Origin: Alcanivorax sp.
GTDB lineage: Bacteria > Pseudomonadota > Gammaproteobacteria > Pseudomonadales > Alcanivoracaceae
Direction: 5' to 3'
Assembly: GCA_022565695.1 (NCBI GenBank)
Contig: JAIUME010000003.1
Location: 62,001-126,000 of the forward strand
DNA length: 64,000 nt
Below the pieces are notes generated by a model. It was given only the letters and a program-made list of their open reading frames with translations. It was not told where the DNA came from and searched no databases. The translations under genes were made by a program, and so were the position numbers. This document shows positions 1-7,449 of the stretch, one piece after another (within the stretch, counting starts at the first letter, position 1; each line of letters starts with the position of its first letter).

Positions 1-957
1 ACTGCCGCTGGCGCGCCCGTAAACGATACCGCTCACGGCTGCCGCCAGGGCAATCAGGATGACACTCTGGCTGATCAGGGGGCCGGTTATCAGCGCGCCT
101 TGCGCATCGCGTAACGGGCCGCTCTCTGGCCAGGCCAGCAGGATACACAGCAGTATGAAACCCAGCAGCGCCAGCCCCGCACGGCGCAAGGCCCGGCTAT
201 CGGCCGTGTTGCCATCGTCGGATACGGTGAGCACTGTGCCCCCCCGACTGGCAAGCCAGGGCTCGATCCAGCGCACGGTAACCAGCGTCACGACGCAGAC
301 CACAAAAAGGGTAGAGACCAGCAGGAACCAGTAGTTGGCGGTGGCGTTGACGTCTGCACCGGGCTCGGCAATCTGCGCTGCCGCCGTGCTTATGCCGCCC
401 AGTATCACATCTATCGGGCCGACCAGCAGATTGGCGCTGAAGCCGCCGGCTACCGCCGCGAAGCCTGCGGCGATGCCCGCCAGAGGATGACGCCCGGCGA
501 ACTGGAACAGCAACGCTGCCAGCGGGATCAGCACCACATAGCCGGCATCCACGGCCAGGCTCGACATGACCCCGGCCAGCGCAATGACCGGCACCAGCAA
601 TGCCTGCGGCGCGCGCCGCACCAGGGCGCTCAGGGCTGCCCCGAGCAGCCCGCTGCGTTCTGCGATGCCGACGCCGAGCATGGCTACGACCACGATCCCT
701 ACCGGGGCAAAGCCGGTGAAGTTGGTGACAGCCCCCGTGAGGATTTCCCGCAAGCCGGCGGCAGACAGCAGGCTGCGCACGCGAACCACCTCACCAGAGA
801 CCGGATGGGTGGCGTCGACGCCCAGCAGCGCCAACAGCAGGGACAGTGGCAGCAGCAGGGCGCAGAGCAGGACGAACAGCAGAGCAGGGTGGGGGATACG
901 GTTACCGGCGCGTTCCAGTGCGGTGAGCCAGCGTTGCAGTCCCGATGCCGCAGGCAT
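1..957 (-). CDS. AbgT-family transporter, C-terminus beyond window
   Basis: Inner-membrane transporter of the AbgT family, whose known members move p-aminobenzoyl-glutamate or export sulfonamides. The 319 visible codons start with a short amphipathic segment (about residues 7-22), then successive hydrophobic helices. They carry the family signatures VGIAERSGLLGA, a GVMSSLAVDAGYVVLIPL stretch, GRHPLAGIAAGFA and the GGFSANLL motif, which form the re-entrant transport core. The gene runs off the left edge, so the last third is missing. Its ATG shares the A of the TGA stop of the upstream adenylate cyclase gene (TGATG), which implies translational coupling. Substrate cannot be read from the sequence. 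The family call is secure. Confidence 0.9.
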   Translation of the reverse strand, partial: MPAASGLQRWLTALERAGNRIPHPALLFVLLCALLLPLSLLLALLGVDATHPVSGEVVRVRSLLSAAGLREILTGAVTNFTGFAPVGIVVVAMLGVGIAERSGLLGAALSALVRRAPQALLVPVIALAGVMSSLAVDAGYVVLIPLAALLFQFAGRHPLAGIAAGFAAVAGGFSANLLVGPIDVILGGISTAAAQIAEPGADVNATANYWFLLVSTLFVVCVVTLVTVRWIEPWLASRGGTVLTVSDDGNTADSRALRRAGLALLGFILLCILLAWPESGPLRDAQGALITGPLISQSVILIALAAAVSGIVYGRASGS

Positions 958-2504
958 CAGAGCACCACTTCCTTCTTGATGCGCAGGGCGGCCTTGCCCA
1001 TGATCTCGATGACCCGCCCGACATCTTTCTGCCGCAGGCGGCTGCTGTCGATATGCAGCGAGAAGCCTTCGGCTTCGGTATCCGCCTGGACGGAATCACG
1101 GGTGCGCAGATCACGGGCGGCGCCCGCCAGTGCGCGCAGAATGCGGTCACGGTCGAAATTACGGATGCGCCTGACATCCAGGTGCAGCCCGAAGCCCTCC
1201 GTTTGCACGGAGACGAATTTGTCGCGCCCGGCAGCGTCCGCCTTGAGTTCCTGCACTTCATAGACCGGAATCGGGCGGTTGAAACCCTTGACCTCTATCT
1301 CGCCCATATTGCGGCAGATGACGCGATCCTTGACCAGCTCATAGGTGGCCTCGGAAATGAGGATGCGACCGGCGCGCGCCTGGGACTCGAGCCGACTGGC
1401 GAGGTTCACATCGGTACCGAGAATGGTGTAGTCCATCCGCGACTCGGCGCCGAAGTTGCCGACCGTGATATAGCCACTGTTGATGCCGATGCGGATTTCC
1501 AGTTTCTGGGTGATACCCTCTCGTTGCCAGCGCTGGCGCAGCAGCTTCATCTGCCGCTGCATTTCCACCGCCATGGCGACACAGTTGAAGGCATCTTCTT
1601 TCGAGCCCCGACTGACCGGGTCGCCGAAGAACACCATCACAGCATCGCCGATGAACTTGTCGACGGTGCCACCATAGCGCAGCGCAATCCGGGTCATCTC
1701 GTTGAGGTAGCTGTTGAGCAGGCGGGTCAGCTTGTCGAGGGGCAGGTCTTCGGAAATGTTGCTGAAGCCCTTGATATCCGAGAAGAACACCGTCAGCCGT
1801 TTGCGGCGTGTTTCCAGCTTGGCGTCACGCTTGCCGGAGAATAACTGCCCCCAGATCTGCGGCGGCAGGTACTTGGCCAGTTTGCGTGACAGGTCCACGG
1901 CCTGTTTCTGCTGGCGGGCCATATAGGCCTGAGCCATGCGCACGTTATGTGTCTGGTTGAGCGCATAGAGCGAGGAGCCGCCGACATAGATACCCAGCCC
2001 GACCATGGAGAGCAGATTCAGCAGTACCGGGGTGGCTTCCGGCGGGGTCACCTGCATGCCGAAGATCACCAGTCCGATACCACACCCGACACCCGTCAGC
2101 AGGATGTTCAGCAACCAGGGCCGGATACCGCCACTGGTCACGGCGTTGGCATGCACGATGATCAGCAGCGCCAGTGAGGGAATCAGGGCGAAATGCAGGG
2201 CTGCGATGGTGGCGCCGATCAGTACCGCATCCACCTGCACCAGGATGCGACTGGCTTCCTGCTGGCGCCGGCCCTTGCGCTCGAGCAGAAAGGCGATGCT
2301 CTGGGCCATCAGCGGATAAGCCAGCAGCAGCGCCACCATCAGCATGTACAGCTCCGGGTAAAGCGCCCAGTAGATGCCTGCGGTGAGAATGATGGCGGCG
2401 ACCACGAATTCCAGTAGTCGGATATAGCTGGCCTGGCGGCGTACCCGGGCGTGGGGGTCTTCCTGGCGCCGTGGCCGCTTCTTGTTATCGTTTGCCGGTT
2501 TCAT
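957..2504 (-). CDS. MASE2-type class III adenylate cyclase (CyaB-like) with a duplicated C-terminal tail
   Basis: Membrane adenylate cyclase making cAMP from ATP. A basic N-terminus is followed by about six membrane segments (about residues 25-195) resembling the MASE2 sensor, a linker helix with the LPPQIWGQLFSG motif, and a class III catalytic domain. The two metal-binding aspartates are Asp243 (FFSDIKGF) and Asp287 (DKFIGDAV); the ILGTDVNLASRLE segment supplies the adenine and transition-state residues. The organization matches Pseudomonas CyaB. The tail beyond residue 430 is unusual: EGFGLHLD at 436 and EGFSLHID at 479 begin two similar 30-residue units. I chose the ATG at 2504 (MKPAND) over an in-frame TTG at 2555. 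Ribosome binding site is weak. Coupled to the downstream AbgT gene. Confidence 0.9.
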   Translation of the reverse strand: MKPANDNKKRPRRQEDPHARVRRQASYIRLLEFVVAAIILTAGIYWALYPELYMLMVALLLAYPLMAQSIAFLLERKGRRQQEASRILVQVDAVLIGATIAALHFALIPSLALLIIVHANAVTSGGIRPWLLNILLTGVGCGIGLVIFGMQVTPPEATPVLLNLLSMVGLGIYVGGSSLYALNQTHNVRMAQAYMARQQKQAVDLSRKLAKYLPPQIWGQLFSGKRDAKLETRRKRLTVFFSDIKGFSNISEDLPLDKLTRLLNSYLNEMTRIALRYGGTVDKFIGDAVMVFFGDPVSRGSKEDAFNCVAMAVEMQRQMKLLRQRWQREGITQKLEIRIGINSGYITVGNFGAESRMDYTILGTDVNLASRLESQARAGRILISEATYELVKDRVICRNMGEIEVKGFNRPIPVYEVQELKADAAGRDKFVSVQTEGFGLHLDVRRIRNFDRDRILRALAGAARDLRTRDSVQADTEAEGFSLHIDSSRLRQKDVGRVIEIMGKAALRIKKEVVL

Positions 2505-2624
2505 GAGAGCCCGCGTGTCCCGTGTGGCTGCAAGCTTAAACCAGTTGGCAGGCAAGTAAAAAGGACAGTCGCCAAATGATCACCGGTCGTTGTCGATACC
2601 GGTCGCTGATGTCCGGCGCCTCTT

Positions 2625-2650
2625 ATGTACGATGAGCATGTACAATGAGC
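2625..2650. repeat. 13-bp tandem duplication in a 5' leader
   Basis: ATGTACGATGAGC is followed at once by ATGTACAATGAGC, one mismatch in 13. It lies 28 bases upstream of the nitroreductase start. A second, looser duplication with period 16 (ACCGGTCG) sits just before it at about 2582-2609. Confidence 0.8.
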
Positions 2651-2678
2651 GCTGTTCAGATATGGCCAGAGGCAACAG

Positions 2679-3239
2679 ATGGATGTGATCAGCGCACTGC
2701 ATAACCGGGTTTCCATTGCCGTGCTCGGCGGCCCGGGCCCGGATCAGGCTCAGCTGGAAGTGATGCTGCGCGCCGCCATGCGCGCGCCGGACCACGGTGT
2801 ACTGCGCCCCTGGCGCTTCCTGGTGCTGGAAGGCGAGCAACGCCAGCGCCTCGGCGACATCTTCGTGGAGGCACGCCTGCAGGAGCAGCCCGATGCCGAC
2901 GAGGAGAGCCTGGCGAAGCTGCGCGGCAAGCCCCTGCGCGCCCCGACCATTCTGGTTGCCGTGGCCGAGACCGACCCGGACAACCGGGTGCCGGTGCTGG
3001 AGCAGATCCTTGCCACCGGCGCCGCCGTCCAGAACGTCATGCTTGCCGCGCATGCCATGAATCTTGGCGCCATGTGGCGCACTGGCGGTATGGCCCGCCA
3101 TAGCCACGTGAAAAACGCCCTCGGCTTCGCCGCCAAGGATGAGATTGTGGGCTTTGTCTACCTGGGTACCCCCGCAGGCGCCATCAAGCGCGTGCCGGAG
3201 GATGATCCCTTCCGTTACCTGCGGAGTCTGCCGGAATGA
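2679..3239 (+). CDS. Nitroreductase family protein (YdjA-like)
   Basis: Small FMN-dependent NAD(P)H nitroreductase, 186 residues, the usual length of the YdjA subgroup. FMN-contact segments are NRVSIAVLG near the N-terminus, RAPDHGVLRPWRF at about 31-43, and GAAVQNVMLAAHAMNLGAMW at about 112-131; the last fits the GaAvQNmllAA signature of the family. Cytoplasmic, homodimeric in known members; physiological substrate unknown. It overlaps the next gene by four bases (ATGA), so the pair is probably one operon, transcribed away from the cyclase gene. Confidence 0.9.
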   Translation: MDVISALHNRVSIAVLGGPGPDQAQLEVMLRAAMRAPDHGVLRPWRFLVLEGEQRQRLGDIFVEARLQEQPDADEESLAKLRGKPLRAPTILVAVAETDPDNRVPVLEQILATGAAVQNVMLAAHAMNLGAMWRTGGMARHSHVKNALGFAAKDEIVGFVYLGTPAGAIKRVPEDDPFRYLRSLPE

Positions 3240-3706
3240 CCGACCTGGAGACGCTCGCCGAGCGCGTCCGGGCCGCCATTCCCCTGACCCGACATCTGGC
3301 CTTCACCTTGCTGGACTGGCACAGCGGGCAACTGACCCTTAGTGCCCCCCTGGCGCCGAACGTCAACGACAAGGGCACCTTCTTCGCCGGCAGCCAGGCG
3401 GCACTGCTGACCCTGGGTGGCTGGGCCCTGACCACGGTGGAAGGCGAGCGCATCGCCGCGCAGGTCGATGTGGTGGCCGCTGACTCGAGCCTGCAATACA
3501 TCGCACCGCTGCATGAGGACGCGATCCTGCGCGTGCACGCGGCGGAAGAGGAGCTGTCCCGTTTTGCCCGCCGCCTGAAGCGCCGGGGCCGCGCCCGCCT
3601 GGCAGTCACCGCCGAATTGCTCAGCCCCCGGGGCGAAATCGCCACCCGTTTCACGGCACACTACCTGGCCCGCGACCTGACAGCCCCCGAGCCCGTCGTC
3701 GATTAA
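3236..3706 (+). CDS. YiiD C-terminal-type thioesterase (hotdog fold)
   Basis: 156-residue protein resembling the thioesterase domain found at the C-terminus of YiiD. The segment NVNDKGTFFAGSQAALLTLGGW (about 43-64) corresponds to the hotdog central helix, with the N-D-K-G-T-x-F-A-G motif typical of this group. It probably hydrolyses an acyl-CoA or acyl-ACP, but the substrate is not known. The ATG overlaps the stop of the nitroreductase gene by four bases, so expression is coupled. No signal peptide: cytoplasmic. Confidence 0.85.
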   Translation: MTDLETLAERVRAAIPLTRHLAFTLLDWHSGQLTLSAPLAPNVNDKGTFFAGSQAALLTLGGWALTTVEGERIAAQVDVVAADSSLQYIAPLHEDAILRVHAAEEELSRFARRLKRRGRARLAVTAELLSPRGEIATRFTAHYLARDLTAPEPVVD

Positions 3707-3804
3707 ACCGCGCGTTGCGATCACCCCCTGACTCGGGTAATCTACGCGCCCTCTGCAGGTGGCCAGGCGTTACCTGTCAGGCGAAAGCTGTCAGAGAAAG
3801 TTCC

Positions 3805-3895
3805 GGTGAGGTGTCCGAGTGGCTGAAGGAGCACGCCTGGAAAGTGTGTATACGTTAATAGCGTATCGAGGGTTCGAATCCCTCCCTCACCGCCA
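3805..3895 (+). tRNA. tRNA-Ser (anticodon GGA)
   Basis: A complete class II tRNA: acceptor stem GGTGAGG pairs with CCTCACC, the anticodon loop reads CTGGAAA giving GGA, the long variable arm follows, the T arm is GGGTTCGAATCCC, and a genomically encoded CCA ends at 3895. An intrinsic terminator follows 11 bases later. The 3' end of the gene is repeated in inverted orientation just downstream. Confidence 0.97.
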
Positions 3896-3964
3896 GATAC
3901 AAAAGAACCCGCTTCGGCGGGTTTTTTTGTATCTGGCGGTGAGGGAGGTCTTGATTCGAACCCT
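3869..3964. repeat. Inverted copy of the tRNA-Ser 3' end, centred on the terminator
   Basis: Bases 3869-3900 (T arm, acceptor 3' strand, CCA and five flanking bases) reappear on the opposite strand at 3929-3964, identical except for four inserted bases (AAGA) after GGGTTCGAATC. The terminator hairpin forms the middle, so the whole is one long imperfect palindrome of about 95 bases. A third, direct partial copy (GAATC, then CCCTCCCTCA) lies near 4035-4051. tRNA 3' ends are common integrase targets, so these may be scars of past insertions; that reading is inference. Confidence 0.85.
3907..3928 (+). terminator. Intrinsic terminator of tRNA-Ser
   Basis: ACCCGC, TTCG tetraloop, GCGGGT, then a run of seven T residues: a textbook rho-independent terminator directly after the tRNA. 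The outer flanks GATACAAAA and TTTTGTATC also pair, extending the stem. Confidence 0.95.
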
Positions 3965-3974
3965 TGTTCGACAA

Positions 3975-4069
3975 GCCGCGCAGCGGCGCAGGACGCGCGC
4001 AGCGCGCCCCGCAGGGGTGAGCCCGCAAGCGGGCGAATCAATCCCTCCCTCAGGGGCGCAAAGCGCCCC
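3975..4069. repeat. Run of five small GC hairpins
   Basis: Five successive perfect inverted repeats, several with a loop of the type GCA, AA or AAA: GCCGC-GCA-GCGGC (3975), GCGCG-CAG-CGCGC (3995), CCCC-GCA-GGGG (4007), GCCCGC-AA-GCGGGC (4021), GGGGCGC-AAA-GCGCCCC (4053). None has a following T tract, so they are not ordinary terminators. The reading frames across them are antisense-tRNA artefacts. Function unknown. Confidence 0.7.
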
Positions 4070-4175
4070 CAGACGTGTGGCACCCGGGTATACCCCCCGG
4101 TTCCACAGGCGGAACCCCAAGGCTTGACTGAAAACGGTGCCCCGGTTGCCAGCCCCTCTCCCCGTTAGTACCATC

Positions 4176-4193
4176 TATATCTTCTGTGATATA
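4176..4193 (+). promoter_or_regulatory. Candidate operator/promoter of hicAB
   Basis: TATATC and GATATA form an inverted repeat with a six-base spacer, 16 bases upstream of the hicA start, in an AT-rich patch of otherwise GC-rich DNA. HicB-type antitoxins with a C-terminal helix-turn-helix repress their own promoter by binding such palindromes, and the sequence could also serve as a -10 element. Inferred, not proven. Confidence 0.5.
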
Positions 4194-4208
4194 TCATTGA
4201 AGGATGCA

Positions 4209-4394
4209 ATGAACGGTAAGCAGGTCATCAAGGTGCTCAAGGCTGAAGGGTTTGAAGTGCTCAGGATCAAAGGGAGCCACCACATCCTGGGCAACGGCAG
4301 GCGCAAGGTCACGGTGCCGGTGCACGGGACCACGGACCTGAAGTCCGGCACCTTGAGCAGCATTGAGAAACAATCTGGAGTGAAACTGAAATGA
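4209..4394 (+). CDS. hicA: HicA-family mRNA interferase toxin
   Basis: 61-residue toxin with a double-stranded RNA-binding-like fold that cleaves mRNA. The catalytic histidine is in KGSHHIL (His24), followed by the basic strand GNGRRKVTVPVHG and the family end segment LKSGTLSSIEKQSGV. Length is typical. Start chosen at the ATG preceded by AAGGA (4199-4203), rather than an upstream in-frame ATG at 4137 that would add 24 unrelated residues. It overlaps hicB by four bases (ATGA), the usual coupled order toxin then antitoxin. It lies just downstream of the tRNA-Ser repeats. Confidence 0.92.
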   Translation: MNGKQVIKVLKAEGFEVLRIKGSHHILGNGRRKVTVPVHGTTDLKSGTLSSIEKQSGVKLK

Positions 4395-4816
4395 AAGGTC
4401 TAGCGGTGTATTACCCGGCCTTGCTGGAGCGGGACGGTGGGGGTTACGTGGTCACCTTCCCGGATCTGCCCGAAGCGATTACCGAGGGCGAGGATATGGA
4501 GTCGGCGCTGTTTAACGCTGCCGAGGTGCTGTCGCTGGCTCTGGAGCAGCGCATTGATGACGGCGACCCGATTCCGACGCCCAGCAAAGTGCGTGGCGCG
4601 AAGTTGATCGAGCCAGACGTCTCCGTTCAGGTGGCAGTGTTGTTCCGGTTGGAACGAGAGCGCCAGCAGAAGACGCTGACGGAAATTGCCCGTGCTCTGG
4701 AAACGTCCTGGCCAGCGGCCCAGCGTTTGGAGCGGCCGCGTGGGAATCCCACATTGCGGCAGCTCGAGCGAGCTGCTGCGGCGTTGGGCAAGCGGCTTCA
4801 CTTCGAACTGGTCTGA
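4391..4816 (+). CDS. hicB: HicB-family antitoxin with helix-turn-helix
   Basis: 141-residue antitoxin that neutralises HicA and represses the operon. The N-terminal half (YYPALLERDGGGYVVTFPDLP, then the GxxxxExA helix) is the RNase H-like HicB fold; the C-terminal half (about 85-135: LTEIARALETSWPAAQRLER, then PTLRQLERAAAALGK) is an XRE-like DNA-binding domain. The palindrome at 4176-4193 is a likely operator. Coupled to hicA by an ATGA overlap. Confidence 0.93.
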   Translation: MKGLAVYYPALLERDGGGYVVTFPDLPEAITEGEDMESALFNAAEVLSLALEQRIDDGDPIPTPSKVRGAKLIEPDVSVQVAVLFRLERERQQKTLTEIARALETSWPAAQRLERPRGNPTLRQLERAAAALGKRLHFELV

Positions 4817-4871
4817 GGGCTTCCCGCCAAGCCGCACAGCTCGACGACGTCCCTGATTGCTCCCCTCGTCA

Positions 4872-4895
4872 AATGCGCCCCTCAATGCGCCCCTC
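4872..4895. repeat. 12-bp perfect tandem duplication, intergenic
   Basis: AATGCGCCCCTC occurs twice in immediate succession between hicB and the ATP-grasp operon. Confidence 0.85.
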
Positions 4896-4983
4896 TTTGG
4901 TGCGCCAACTGCCACCTTGAGGCGCACCCCTGCTCGTTTATCGCGCGCGCCGGGCTGAAATCCCCTCACTACGTGCTACAGAG

Positions 4984-5000
4984 CTGGCACGTCTTATGCT
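4984..5000 (+). promoter_or_regulatory. Sigma-54 (RpoN) promoter candidate for the Anbu operon
   Basis: CTGGCACGTCTTATGCT matches the -24/-12 consensus YTGGCACGRNNNTTGCW at all but two positions, with the invariant GG (4986-4987) and GC (4998-4999) separated by the required ten bases. Predicted transcription start near 5011, about 75 bases before the first gene. About 110 bases upstream of that start lies TTGGTGCGCCAA (4897-4908), which contains an NtrC-like half site (GGTGC) at a typical enhancer distance; that part is weak. Confidence 0.7.
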
Positions 5001-5085
5001 TCGTAGTGGTGATGCAGAGCCAATATGTGCAGCAACAAGGCGCATCCAACAGCACTTATCTGGCGTGAGCGAGGACGGGACGCAC

Positions 5086-6522
5086 ATGATCAAGGCAAGC
5101 AGTCCGCCTGCAGGCGGTTTTGATGAGATGTTTGCCACCGGGGACAAGGTCCGCGACCACTATGCCGCTTACTGGCGTTGGCTTGAAGGCGTGTCCATGG
5201 ACACGGTGGAGCGCAAGCGCAAGGAAGCAGACCTGCTGTTTCACCGTGTGGGAATTACCTTCAATGTCTACGGCGAAGATGAGGGCACCGAGCGGCTGAT
5301 TCCCTTCGACAGTGTGCCGCGAATCATCCCGGCCAGTGAATGGACCTTGCTGGAGCAGGGCATACTGCAACGCGTGCGGGCCATGAACATGTTCCTGCAT
5401 GACATCTACCATGAGCAGCGCATCATCCGCGATGGCCGCATTCCGGCCGCGCATGTCTTTGCCAATGCCCATTACCAGCCCTGCATGCAAGGCATCGACC
5501 TGCCCAACGATGTCTATGCCCACATCGCCGGGGTGGATCTGATCCGCAACAACGACGGCGACTATTATGTGCTGGAGGACAATCTCCGCACGCCCTCCGG
5601 TGTCTCCTACATGATCGAGAATCGCCGCATGATGATGCGGCTGTATCCGGAGCTGTTTGCGCGCCATCGGGTCGCGCCGGTAGACCATTATCCGGCCATG
5701 CTGCATGAGATGCTGGAACAGAGCTGCCATATCACCAATCCCTGTGTCGCATTGCTGACCCCGGGGCGTTACAACAGCGCTTATTTCGAACATGCTTTTC
5801 TTGCCCGGCAGATGGGTATTGAACTGGTGGAAGGCGCAGATCTGTTTACCCGCGATGGCTTCGTCTATATGCGCACCACGGCGGGCCCGCAACGGGTGGA
5901 TGTGATCTATCGCCGCGTCGATGATGATTATCTTGATCCGCTGGCGTTTCATCCGGATTCCATGCTCGGCGTGCCGGGGCTGATGACGGCCTACCGCGAA
6001 GGTAATGTGATTCTGGCCAACGCGGTGGGGACCGGGGTGGCTGACGACAAGTCGATTTATCCCTTCGTGCCGGAAATGATCCGCTTCTATTTATCGGAAG
6101 AACCGATTCTGAAAAATGTACCGACCTGGTTGTGCCGTGAGCCGGACGACCTGAAGTATGTGATGGCACATCTGCCGGAGCTGGTGGTGAAAGAGGTACA
6201 CGGTGCCGGGGGCTACGGCATGCTGATCGGCCCTGCCAGCACGACCGAGCAAATCGAGCAGTTCCGCAGCCGCGTGTTGGCCAATCCGGATAACTACATT
6301 GCCCAGCCGACGCTGTCACTCTCCAGTTGCCCGATCTTTGTGGATGAAGGCATTGCGCCACGGCACATTGATCTGCGGCCCTTTGTGCTCAGTGGTCGAG
6401 AGATGCGGCTGGTGTCTGGCGGGCTGACCCGCGTGGCCATGAAGGAAGGTTCGCTGGTGGTGAATTCGTCCCAGGGCGGCGGCACCAAGGATACCTGGGT
6501 ACTGGAGGCGCCGTCATGCTGA
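5086..6522 (+). CDS. Circularly permuted ATP-grasp type 2 protein
   Basis: 478-residue cytoplasmic ligase-like enzyme of the circularly permuted ATP-grasp family (DUF404/DUF407-type, COG2308), predicted to join a carboxylate and an amine via an acyl phosphate. Recognisable blocks are FDEMF, the conserved GIDLPNDVYAHIAGVDLIRN and EDNLRTPSGVSYMIENR in the centre, NAVGTGVADDK, and the C-terminal VVKEVHGAGGYGM nucleotide-binding strand followed by IAQPTL and HIDLRPFVL. Start set at 5086 with GAGGA at 5071; an upstream ATG at 4996 would lie inside the sigma-54 element. It overlaps the next gene by seven bases. Known to occur with alpha-E, transglutaminase and Anbu genes; the substrate is not established. 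Confidence 0.92.
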   Translation: MIKASSPPAGGFDEMFATGDKVRDHYAAYWRWLEGVSMDTVERKRKEADLLFHRVGITFNVYGEDEGTERLIPFDSVPRIIPASEWTLLEQGILQRVRAMNMFLHDIYHEQRIIRDGRIPAAHVFANAHYQPCMQGIDLPNDVYAHIAGVDLIRNNDGDYYVLEDNLRTPSGVSYMIENRRMMMRLYPELFARHRVAPVDHYPAMLHEMLEQSCHITNPCVALLTPGRYNSAYFEHAFLARQMGIELVEGADLFTRDGFVYMRTTAGPQRVDVIYRRVDDDYLDPLAFHPDSMLGVPGLMTAYREGNVILANAVGTGVADDKSIYPFVPEMIRFYLSEEPILKNVPTWLCREPDDLKYVMAHLPELVVKEVHGAGGYGMLIGPASTTEQIEQFRSRVLANPDNYIAQPTLSLSSCPIFVDEGIAPRHIDLRPFVLSGREMRLVSGGLTRVAMKEGSLVVNSSQGGGTKDTWVLEAPSC

Positions 6523-7442
6523 GCCGGACTGCATCAGAACTCTACTGGATGTCGCGCCATCTGGAGCGCGCTGAAAATGCGGCGCGCATGCTGGACGTGG
6601 CCTGGAACCTGTCACTTATTCCGTTTGCGGCCACCGTGGATGATGAGGTGGCAGCGCCATTGAAAATTACCGGGACGCTGGAGCGGTATATAGAGCGTTA
6701 TGACACGGTGCAGGTCAACAATGTGCTGCACTTCTTTTCGCTGGATGAGGAAAATCCAGGCAGCATTTATAACTGTATCCGCACGGCCCGAGAGAATGCC
6801 CATGCGGTGCGCGGGCGTATTACCAGTGAAGTCTGGGAGAGCATCAACACCACCTGGATCGAGCTGCAGAATATCCGCCGCTATGGCCTGATCGCTATGG
6901 GTGCAAGCGCTTTCATGGACTGGGTCAAGGAGCGTTCGCATCTTTTCCGTGGCGCGGCCTATGGCACCATGATTCGTAATGATGCGTTTCGTTTTATTCG
7001 CATAGGCACGTTTATCGAGCGGGCAGACAATACGGCGCGGATTCTGGACGTCAAGCATCAGATTCATGCGCCGGGGAACGGTGCCGTCGATTACTACCGC
7101 TGGAATGCGCTGCTGCGCTCGGTTGGCGCCTATGAAGCCTATCGAGATTTGTATACGGATAGAGTGACGGCGGAAAACGTGGCGGACATGCTGATTTTTC
7201 GTGCAGAGATGCCGCGCTCGCTGCGTTCCTGTGTTGATATGTTGTGCGAGTTGTTGCCGGCCATCGAGGGAGAAGCGGGCCTTGATGCAAAGCGGTTGGC
7301 GGCGGTGTTGTACGCACGTTTGCAGTACGGTGATATCGGCCATGTCTTTTCCGTGGGATTGCATGAGTACCTCACGGACTTCCTGCGCCGGATCAATGAA
7401 CTGGCGGACACTATCCAGTCGGCCTATCTGGAACTGATGTGA
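6516..7442 (+). CDS. Alpha-E domain protein (DUF403)
   Basis: 308-residue all-helical protein of the alpha-E family (COG2307), the constant partner of circularly permuted ATP-grasp enzymes. The N-terminal MLSRTASELYWMSRHLERAE and central FIRIGTFIERADNTARILDVK are the two diagnostic helices, each with a conserved glutamate/arginine pair. No signal peptide. It starts inside the end of the ATP-grasp gene and is followed by the transglutaminase gene after seven bases. A role in assembling or modifying a short peptide has been predicted from gene neighbourhoods; no direct activity can be read here. Confidence 0.92.
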   Translation: MLSRTASELYWMSRHLERAENAARMLDVAWNLSLIPFAATVDDEVAAPLKITGTLERYIERYDTVQVNNVLHFFSLDEENPGSIYNCIRTARENAHAVRGRITSEVWESINTTWIELQNIRRYGLIAMGASAFMDWVKERSHLFRGAAYGTMIRNDAFRFIRIGTFIERADNTARILDVKHQIHAPGNGAVDYYRWNALLRSVGAYEAYRDLYTDRVTAENVADMLIFRAEMPRSLRSCVDMLCELLPAIEGEAGLDAKRLAAVLYARLQYGDIGHVFSVGLHEYLTDFLRRINELADTIQSAYLELM

Positions 7443-7449
7443 GGTTGCA

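Noticed and set aside
3742-4083. Minus-strand reading frame of 113 codons across tRNA-Ser
   Set aside because: It is antisense to the tRNA and its terminator; the same tRNA-derived peptide (GGEGGIRTLDTLL) is a known recurrent annotation artefact.
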